Positions 49,301 through 60,500 of a DNA stretch of 64,000 nucleotides are shown one piece after another. Origin of the DNA: Parnassius smintheus behrii (lineage: Eukaryota > Arthropoda > Insecta > Lepidoptera > Papilionidae). The notes beneath the pieces are model-generated. The model made no database searches and was not told where the DNA came from. It worked only from the letters and a program-made list of their open reading frames with translations. The position numbers were made by a program, and so were the translations under genes. Each line of letters starts with the position of its first letter. The stretch's first letter is position 1. The stretch lies in NCBI GenBank assembly GCA_036936625.1, contig JAUPFT010000006.1:10341501-10405500 (forward strand). The letters run 5' to 3'.

Positions 49301-51512
49301 ATTCACCTGATAATCGTCGGGCTTGGTGATGTTCAAATCACTACGTAACTCCGCCGGCGCGCCTGCGCACAGAAGGTAGAACACGTGGTAGTTCCTCTCC
49401 TCTGCGCTCTGCATACAGATTCTAGACTTTTCTAGCAGATAGTGTGAGATGTGCCCGCCTACCACTTGGTACTTGTTATTGAAGTGCACCTCGATGAACT
49501 TGCCGAAACGCGAGCTATTGTTATTCCGCGTAGTTTTCGCATTGCCAAACGCTTCTAGAATGGGGTTGGCTGAAAGATAAAAATTACGTCGTGATGTTAT
49601 TATAGTTGACCGTGCAGTGGCTGTACAGGAATATCCACTACCCCATATCTATCGCGGGTGTCTATGAGTGGCGACAGTCGCAAACAAATTAGCAGAAGGA
49701 CACTTAATATAAAACCTGAAGTTGACAACAAGCTTGCCAAGCGTGGCAACTATGACAAATATCCCTCTATAAGGCAATCCACTGGGGAGGCCTATGTTCA
49801 GCAGTGGACTTTAATAGGCTGCAACAGTAACGGTCATTACAGTTGATTTACCAGCGTGTAATATCCATTGCTGGACACGGACCTTCTCCATTAAAGTGTG
49901 ATCTCATGGTAGGGTCGCCTTGTAATGTCGGAAAAGTGTCAATGAGAAAACGTTTGTCAGGTGTTAGGCCTTTAATTGGTATATAGGTATGTATATTCTA
50001 AACATAACCCTAATATATGGTATGTCGTGTGGGCTACAACCCTATATCACAAAAGGGAGGTTTTGTCAGAATCGCCACACTTGCCTAGTGTATTGGCGAT
50101 CGCAATACCGAACTTTTCATACGTTTAACGCTGTTGCCCATAGCAGGTCTTTGCATTGTACGTCTGACATAAACGAGATAGTTATTTGCAGTTTTAAGTA
50201 CTGGTTTGCTGAGTGCTCAGAAGTAAATGAAAACAACCTAATGATGACAAATTGATGATGAGGATTACATAATTGAATAGGAAAAATAATATTTATTCCA
50301 TATACACTAAAAGTATAACTTTTGAAAGTTTTTTATACTTTACCACTATTACCGAAAAACCTCTGTACTGGAAAGAAACGGGACTATTTAAAAAAATACA
50401 ATATATTACTTTAAACAATGTATGAAATTATTAGTGCTTAAGAGCTTAAGACATAGTGTAGACCCAAATGTGAATTTATTTTGTTATTTTTAGTTCTTAG
50501 AAGTCCGCTTTTACAACTTTAAAAGTTTAACTTTAAAACTATTTTAATATCACAAACTCAAATGTTTTTTAAGGCGGCTGCTAAAAACGTAAACAAATAC
50601 GGGAGCAGACCCGCATACACTTCTGATTCTCTTAGAAATGGGTGAGCTACAATCAGGATGAGGACGTAGTTATATCACAGTTTGTTACTTTACTAATGAT
50701 CAAATAGAATTCTCTAATTTTCTTCAAATTTCACTCACCGTCCAAAATCTTCTGTTCGACGGGGCCGGCACCCTTCGCCCACAAGTCGCACAGATACTTG
50801 AGTATGTATTTCGTGGACTCGGTCTTGCCCGCCCCGGACTCGCCCGACACTATGATCGACTGGGACTGCTTGAACGACTTCATGTCGCGAAACGCCTTAT
50901 CCGCTGCGAATAAGTTACGCATTGTTATTACATCTTCACTTTTTATAGGAAAGATGGGCAACGAGATCATTGACTCATCTAATGGTGACCAGCATCGCTC
51001 ATAAACATCAGCAATACCAGAGAAATTGCAAGCATATTGCCGGCCAAGGTCAGAAAGTGCTACCGATAGATGGCAGTATGACAATTTCAGTATCACATTT
51101 TACGTCAGACGTAAAATGTGTGAGACTTTTGGTGCATCATGATAATAACCATCAAGCCAAGTCTAGCAGTAAATTTCACCATCGCACATCATGACAGAAT
51201 TCGCGATACCGCCTATATATGCTGGATGTTTCGTGGTCCGCCACTGTACGATTTACTAGTTTTCTTCCTCGCACCTTTGTGAAATCGTTTACCGAACTGA
51301 TACGGCTTAGGGTCCTTCGAGAAACGAGCCTACTCCTTTATAAAAGGTCGGCAACGCACCTGCAATTTCCCAGTGTAGCAGTTGTTTATTGGCGGCGAGA
51401 GTCACTTACGATCAGGTTAGCTGCACGCTTGTTTCTTCCTCTCATATAAAAAAAACAGAATGTTTTTTGTTCTTTGTGTTACCGTTACGAGTGTTTTGAG
51501 GCACTAGGATAC

Positions 51513-51583
<71 letters not shown>

Positions 51584-54500
51584 CTAATGCGCTAATGATA
51601 GAAATCTGTAGAGCTTACTGTACCTATAGCGAACACGTGGGGCGGCAGCTCTCCCAACGAACGGCCCTGGTACTTCTTGATGGTGCTGGACGAATACAGA
51701 TCCGGAATATCTTCGTAGGGGTTCACGGCCAGCAGGATGTTAGCGACGTACGTCTGTGAACATAATCAAATAGGTTTAATTAGGGCATTAAGGAACATTA
51801 ATTTTATTAAAGTTTTAATAGATTTTACACAAAAATAACCGTCAAGTAACTATAAGGTTAGTCTTTTAAAAGGCTTCAATGATATTTAAAACCTATAGAT
51901 AATTTACTCGCATCCCAAAATTAAAGACGTGTGTGCGCTTCGGAATCCTACTTCTTCTTCTTTATTTATCAGCTCTCTGCAGTCTACTCTTGAACGAATT
52001 CGTTCAAGAGTCTACTCTTTTAAATATACCTCTCCATTTGTGGGGAGGATCGCTTGGCAGTTGACGATCGTCTTTCACACATTTCGCACCCTGAAGTAGA
52101 TTTCAGACTACGCTATAATATAAAGCATATAGTGTATAGCTTATGGCACAATGATATCGCGCAACATACAAAGTTAATAATATATAGTACAAACAGTGTG
52201 AACGTGTTCATAGCAATGTATGGTGCGCGATATTGTTGTGCTATGAGCTATAATATACTATTATATTATAGAGTAGTCTGAAATCTACTACAAATAAGTC
52301 GCAAGCTAAAGCATGCCAAATGGCAATAAGGGACAAATCAGGAAGGCCTCGGAAATGGACAATTTTACAGTACCTACAGTACCAGTTAACGTAAGAAGCA
52401 AACAGATATTATGTTATATATTTATTCGTGGTTTACATTTCGTTTACGTGACAAAATATGATCATGAACGTTTTATTTTAATTGTTTGGAGATTTCCTGC
52501 ATTCGGCTTATCATAGAAATAGTGGTTTTTCAAAAAAGCACAGTAAAGGGTTTACAAGAGACTTTCGCTTTGACGTGAGAAAGATGGGCAAACATTGTCA
52601 GGAGGGCAGCGAGTCACTAATCGTATCTTCATTGATTAAAAATACATTATTAATATTCTTTTATAATTTTCGAATATATACCTAAAACTGACTTCTATTG
52701 AAAAAAAAAACGCCAAAATAAAATCTAAAGTACGTTATTCAGGTTCATCTTCTTTAGAGCAAATATTTCGTCGCCAGACAAGGACGTAAAATAAAAAGCC
52801 CAACCAAAGCAATCTGTTTTTAAGAATAAGTAACTAGTAACTTACTAATAACAACAAAAATGATTGTGTTAGGAGTTAGGAATGGATTATGACCGTAATC
52901 GAGTAGCATATTTGAACCCACGACTTTCTTTAGGTTTCAGTGATTTAAAACCAACAATATATCATTGTTATTTTTTTAATAAGAGAGGGGGCAAACGAGC
53001 ATACGGCTCACCTGATGTTAAGTGACTACCGCCGCCCAAGATCAACCGCAACACCAAGGTAATTGAAGATGCGTTGTCGGCCTTTTAAAAAAGGCTCTTT
53101 TCTTGAAGGTGCTTAAGTCGTATCGGTCCAGAAAAATAGCTGATAGTAAAGTCGATTCCACAAAGAAGTAGTACGAGGAAGAACGTTGTACCCTAATTAT
53201 TTCATACATTTTATGTTTTCATTTCCTCAACTTTCCTAAACGTTATTAATATTCAAGTTCACTGTAATCTCTTTAACCATCTGTAACCAAATCCTATTCT
53301 GCATTCGCTTACTTTATCATAACAATCCAATTACACGTTTACAAACAAGACTTAACGCACGCGAGGTGAAAGTAAATTATTTTATTTTTTGCTTGGTATA
53401 TTTGCTTTCGATTTCAATGTAACAGATTTATTTATATTTTTATAAATATACGTATTAATTATCTCTATATATCTTTATTTTTATTGTTAAACTGACGTCA
53501 ATTTTTATAAGAAAGGCCTCTTTTGTTTGACATAGAACGACTGCCATGTAATGGCGGCGCAAGATTATCAGTTTTTCGTCCTATGGCATGGGTATCGTAA
53601 GAGGCCAATATGAGAAATGCCATTAAAACCTCAAGGCCTCTGATCTTTGAGTATTAATACTCAAAGCCTCTGATAGATGGCGGAATACCGTCTAGTTTAT
53701 GCCACATGTAAAATGGTGAGATCGGCGACGGGAGCAGCGTCAAGTTTGAGAAACTAAGTAGTACCTGGCCAATCTTTCAATGGGGAAAAGCCAAAGTACA
53801 ACAATGGATAGTAAAAGCTAAGAAACTAATAACGAAATCTTCGCCAGCACCAATAAAATTATTAATTAAAATTATTAATTGAGATTTTAAGTGCTGATTT
53901 ACCACGTGCTCGGCGGTCAAGTAAAACATCGTGAGGAAACCTGCATGTCTGAGAAAAAAGAAAAAAAAATATTTCGAAGACATGTGAAGTTCGCCAACAA
54001 GCAGATGGGCAGCGCGGCGGACAATTCCTTGCCATAAATCCCTCTCAGAAACGAGCGATGGCTAGAGCCCAGGAGTGGGACGTATATAGGCTGTAAATTT
54101 AACTTTTTTTTAATAACGAAAACGTATGAACATGACCACTTATGCGAAACAAGCAGCACTGCCTAATATCTATGGTTGAATTCTATAAAGACAATTTGAC
54201 ATCACCTAGAAGGTACTGTCATAATGTTAATAACTATACGAATCTTGTTCTTTATCTGTATCAGGCCGTAGAGTTTCATTGCTAGACATGTGCTTCTGTA
54301 GGGAGATTTTGCTTTAATCATCATGCTTGAGAGGCGGATTGACAATCGAAGTATGCCAGATGTCGTGCACTTTTGTTTATGTCTAAGGTAAACGGGATGC
54401 TATACCGTCATCCATCGGAAACCACAACATTTTTACGGCATAGTTGCTTCTTACGGCACCCGTTGAACGAAATGAGAGCCTTGCCCACGGCTTATATATC

Positions 54501-57500
54501 TAAGCTAATAAGTAATACGATTGAATTCAATAAATTGAAGAACTAAGACAAAGTACACATTACGCGTTTTAAAGCGCGCGCTTTAAGTAACGCGCGTTTA
54601 AAAAAATCATCTGGCTTGACACATTCGTACACATCTTAATATGTGCTTTTATTCAAGCGGGAAACTAGTACACATTGGGCGTTCGGTGTTGCGTTCAACG
54701 CTCGTTGATAGCGTACATACATTGCGCTCGGCATGGCGTTCGATTAGCGTAAGCAGGACGAGTAGCAGGGTGAGACCCTAATAGCTGGTCTTATTTGGAT
54801 TTCCTCGACAAAAACTCCGTATCAAAATCCTCTATCTCTATTTTTACGAACATGCGTTCAATCTACAATTATATGTAAAAGAAAGTGGCAGGCCATGTAT
54901 CTAAAAGTGCGCGGCACGAGTGATTCCAACCAACACCGCGCAGTACGCATTGGTACAGCACAGCCCAGAAATGACAGGAGGTCTTTGCTAAGCTGTGGTA
55001 CGCATATAGGCTGTTATGAAACTTTTTATTTCAAAAAAAAAATAAACAGTCTTAAAAAATAATTTGCTCCAACGAGGATTTAACCTTATGCTCATGACTC
55101 AGCGCTGATACGCAATCCGCTATGCAGAAGCAAATGCTCTAAACACAATCAACACTGAATAGAGGTACGTTTCGCAATCGTCTCATGCTATTGTTTTTAT
55201 TTCTCACAAAACACGAATATTCCGACGACAAACGGAAACAAATTGTTTGGGCTTTGTATTTCACACGACGACAATGAAACAATGTCTAACGGAGGACGAT
55301 TAAATTTAGGTAAGAGACTAAGACTAATCTTTTTTTTAATAAACTAAAGTGACTAACGAACTTACTGTCTGATGGTAAGGGGCTACAGTCTTGAAAATAC
55401 GAAGGCTATAGCTGCGTTTTCACAATAAAGGAAAAAGCATAATTTTTCCTTTTTAATATGGCCCCATGCTACGGATGTATATATATGTATGTCTACTCGC
55501 TATCTCAAACGGAGATAGATAGGTATATTTGTCGGGATGTTATTGGTGTTGTTGTTGCTTTCCCCTATTGCCGTGCTCTCGTATAAAATAAAATAAAAAA
55601 GCTTTTTTATTTCTTATATATGTGCTCTCGTATAAGGACAAGTTATTTTTATCTCTTGTCCGTGGATATAATCGGGGGATAATATTTTTGTCTCCTGCCC
55701 ATGTTAGCCCCGCTGAGAACTAACATGGAATGCCTCACAGCTTGTAATTATAATAATGTCCTCCAGACCGAATTCCGGGCACGGCGGCCTGCCTCAACAA
55801 AGGCAAGCCATCGACACAGGCCGGATTATAGTGCCCAAGTGTATGCGCAAGCACAGGTGCACTCTCTATTCCCTCACTCTCATAGTCTGATGGGACGGTA
55901 AACCGACACGACCGGAGAGAGATCAGGCACAGGACCAACGGCTTTACGTGCTTTCCGAGGCACAGGGATGAGACACCGCCAACTTCCTGACTCCGAACAA
56001 CTGCTGGGAATTTCTTGACGGAAAAACTCAATAATTAATTTTTTCAGGATTTCATGATCGGGAGTCGCACTACTACAACCACTAGACTAACGAGGCAGTC
56101 TTTTTGATAATTTTGAAAAAGAAGATTTTTGTAATTATACTGACCTTTATTTCGACCTTTCAGTAAAAGCAGTTAGCAGTAGCACTGCTAATTGACGGCA
56201 GGAATAGATAAGAACGTGGACTTCTAAAGCAGAAAAGCCGTCCTCTCACATAGTAATCTACTTTATAATTTAAAAACTTAATACAAAAATTTATTATATT
56301 TAGAGTTTTTTTTTTTCTTTTAATGCAGAGCTAGTTGAAAACTAATAAACAGATACAATAATGTTATTTAACTTTTTTTACATTATTCCTGACCGTATTT
56401 CGACCGCGGCAAAGCTAATCGGGTGAGCTATTATTTTCTTTAGTTTGGGCATTATTGAGTCCGGAAGAATGTTCAATATGTACCCTGACGGCTCCGTAGC
56501 GCAGTGGCTTAGCAATGAGTTACGGGGCTGAGAGCCGCGAAAGTATTTGTACGGCCTGCAAGAAATTGTTCCGGGTCTGGATGTTTGTCCTTGTGCAAAA
56601 ATTCTAGGCAGAGTCTATAATTGGGCTTTGTAACCTTTTCCCTATGCGTGACGTCTTAATGTTGGAAAGTTAAGCATATACATACAGTAGTGGACTTTTG
56701 ACGATTTACTCCTGTTGAATTTGATAATGTAATTTTTTATATAATCTATGTCATAAGCAAAGCCTATCATTAACTTTATAAGTATAAGAAAGGAATATTA
56801 TATCTTACTTATTTCATAACCAAGAATATTATGTTTCAATGTTACATAAATAAAAGTTATTTCTTCCAACAATATAATATGTAGGAAATTAAAATGAATT
56901 CAATATTGTATGTTTACGTGAATCGATATCAAAGCAGAGCGTCGCGTCCTCAAGGTGAGAACGACTAGCGCATGACTCACATCTTTATGACATAGAATAT
57001 GTGTAAAGCAGTAGTATAACTTCACACGAAAAAAGAAAATTTATTGATTCATTGATCGAGGTCTAGTGGTCGTAAATACAACCACTAGTCATGTGGTCCC
57101 TCGTTCAAATCCTTGGTCGAGCCGGAATAGATGTTTGGGTTTTTCTGTCAAGAAGTTCAAAGTTGCAGCCCTGAGTCAGAAAGTCGGCGGTGCGGTGTTT
57201 TACCTCCTTGCCTCGGAAAGCACTTGAAGCCTTTGGTCCTGCGTCTGATTTCTTTTTTTTTTTTGACAGCATTTTTGGAGTTGGATTAGCATCTTATCGG
57301 ATTATGAGTTTATGAGTGTGAAAAGAGTGACACCTGTGCTTGCGCATACACTCATGAAGTCCTGTCCTGCGCAGAAGGTTAGTCTCAGATATATGTGGTC
57401 ACCGTGACCAAAATTCGGTCTGGAGGACAATAGGTATACTTCAACAATACAATGCTATGCAAATTTTTAAGTTTTATATTTAAAAAAATACATTAATTTT

Positions 57501-60500
57501 ACGGTTATTCTATGTAATACGTTTTATATACAGGTTGATTTTTATAGCATTTTTTAAAATAATGAGTTAATAAACAAATTTTGTCTTGTTTTTAGTTTCT
57601 ACTAAGGTATAATATCATTGGAAAATTTATTAAGTAAGACTTATTTAGATTTTCTAGTATATATGATTTTTAAATTTATATTTTAAGATTTTTTTTTCTG
57701 TAAGTTCGTTCTTAATTTTCTGAAAGATCGTTTAGAATAGAAGTTTATATATTATGAGTTCGCCTGTCTCCATAAAAGTTATTTGATTTTATTTTTGCTA
57801 CTGTTTTTTTTATTACGTATTAAAATCTTCAACCATGATATGATATTCAAGTTTCTTATTTATAGATATGACGTTCGTTACAGTATTTAAAAGACCAATA
57901 TATAGTTGTTTTCTTTATATATTTGTTTTACTTTGTAATCAACAATGAGCTTTAAGAATTTTAATTGTAGATTATAGATCCTTCCGATGTATGTTTTGAA
58001 TGTACGACCATAACTTGTTACTCCATATGATATTATCGAATCTACTAGCGCATGGTACATTGATGGTAGTACTGCATACGACACTTTATTCTTGATAACA
58101 TTGATTGTTGCAAGCAATGACCTTAGCTTATTACAAATCGTTTCTATATGAGGACCCCGGTTAAATCTGTTGGCCTAGGTATTTTTATTTGTAACTTGTT
58201 CTATTGGTGTACATATGCATTTTTTTAATGAATCCATGCATACATTGGTGCATACGCACAATTATTGATATTGGACTAGATCACTTTAGTAAGTCTATGC
58301 ACAGTGCGAACACAGTAGATTTTTCTGCTTGATCACATATGTTCTACTCGTACTCAAATCACTTGACGTTACGGGGTTACGGCTGATTGGCAATTGGTAT
58401 AACGAGCTTTATAATATGACTGTGTGTCATATCACTCTTCACATGCTGTGGCTACTCCCAGTTCAGCAGTGGACAATAAATGGGCTTATGGTAAGGAATT
58501 GTTCTTTTTGATTATGACCTCATTAACAGTGATACGAACCATATATGTATATACATAATTAAAAGCTAGCATTAAACATTAAGATTTTTGAGGTAAAATG
58601 GAAAAGTTTACTTACATGAATATAATTACAAATTTTTAAAATACATGAATATAATTACTAATTTATAGAATACTTGAATATAATGGATAATACTATTAAT
58701 TTTATATTATGTCTTATAAATTATAAAGTATATATTTTCTACACACTACTAAATGCATTTATAATTGCGTAAAGAAAACAGTAAAATGATCCTACTGATA
58801 AAAACTGTGAATATCATTACTTACGTAAATCTTTTTCTTCTTGTAGCGGCATATTATGTTGTTTAGAAGCGTTGCCTCGTTCAGAAACATCAGTTCACCT
58901 GAAACATTATTTTAGTTTTGTAAGGCATTATCTTAAGTGAACGATAAAAACAACATCGCAACACGATTCTGCACAGTGCAGTGCAAGCCATATCAAATAG
59001 GTAATAGTTGTATAGAGGAATGAGTTTAGTATGGTGAGTGTATAGAACCGGAAACCCTTTTTACATGTAACAAGGACAAGCCGTTCTATCCTAGCCCTCG
59101 GAACTGACACCGCATGTGCATTTTAATTTTCAATAGATAAATGTAGATGTATATAGGCCGTAGGCGCTTACCATCGGGTGGACTGTACGCTCGCTTGTCG
59201 CCCTTATTCAGCAAGAAAGGAGGAAATACATAAAATCATAAGTATCAAATATATCCGCGTAAAGAATCGCAAGTTAGCGAGAAGTTAGCGAGCCAGTAAG
59301 TTTAGCGGTTAGCCATCCCACTGTCCAATTTTCCCAAAGGGGATAAGCCTTTTCTTTGTTCTCCTGATGATACCTCTTTTAGAGACGAAAACTGATTATT
59401 GACCGTGATGTGTGCTTCTTATAGACGCCACACACGGTCAGTTCAACTGATCATTTCAACTGATTAGTTCAAACTAAAAATGTTGACATTTTTTAAAATA
59501 GTGGATTTTCGATATATCGATCATTATAAATATATTAATATCGAAGTTTTACATATAAGTTTATTTATGGATATATCGAAAATCCGATATTTTAAAAAAT
59601 ATCACCAGTTTTAGTTTGAACTGATCAGTTGGAATGATCAGTTTAAATGACCGTGTGTGGCCACCATTATAGTAGTGTAAAGGTATAAGTGATGATTTGT
59701 GTAGTTGTGTTGGGTTTATTGGTAATGGTTATATTACACGCAATTAAGGATATGTCTTTTCAAACTGATTCATCATTTCAGTAACGTTGCAGCGTTTTGC
59801 GACAATAGTATACCTAGTCACAGTATTATAATATGTATAACCAACGTTATTATAGGGTTTCTAATTTCTATATTTGAAACGATTCGTTTCTTTACGTGTT
59901 GTTTTGCAGTTAGTGAAGTGCATGAAATCCTCTTTTTTAAAACACAATATCGCTTCAAAAATTTATGAACCATTTTTTTTTTCATTTTAGGTCATTCTAT
60001 GTTGCTAAATAAATAGTTTATAATACAAAATATTTAACGAGCACCTTGCATTTAATAAAACAGATCGTTTCGGAGAACGAAACGTTAATCGAATATAGGA
60101 ATCCGGTATTAATCGTCACACTTGTCTGGTTTGATGATCGCTGCACCAGACGTCCTGCACCTTTCACTCTGCTCCTCGTCATCAGTCGGGATATTTTACG
60201 TCTGGCGTAATTCAGATAGTATACCGCTATCTATAGAAAGCCTTAAGATTTTTTTAGTCGCCTCTTACGATACCTGCGCGACGAAATGAAGCGCGTCTCT
60301 CTTACGTCATCATGTGAAAAATACTGAATTTAGCCTACTTAACTTACAATTATCATCAAAGTCCTTATCTGGATCACCAGCGGGGACGATGTCGTCGAAA
60401 CTGACGACGCGTCGCGAGTGCTTGTTGTCGAGCGGCACAACATCCGCCTCCTCGCCGAGGAGCTCGTGCAGCCGCGCCAGCACGAAACCCTCCGTGGGCT

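Noticed and set aside
48976..49489. Full 169-codon minus-strand frame containing exon 5
   Set aside because: Only the part right of 49307 matches myosin; the rest is the complement of a LINE fragment in the intron.
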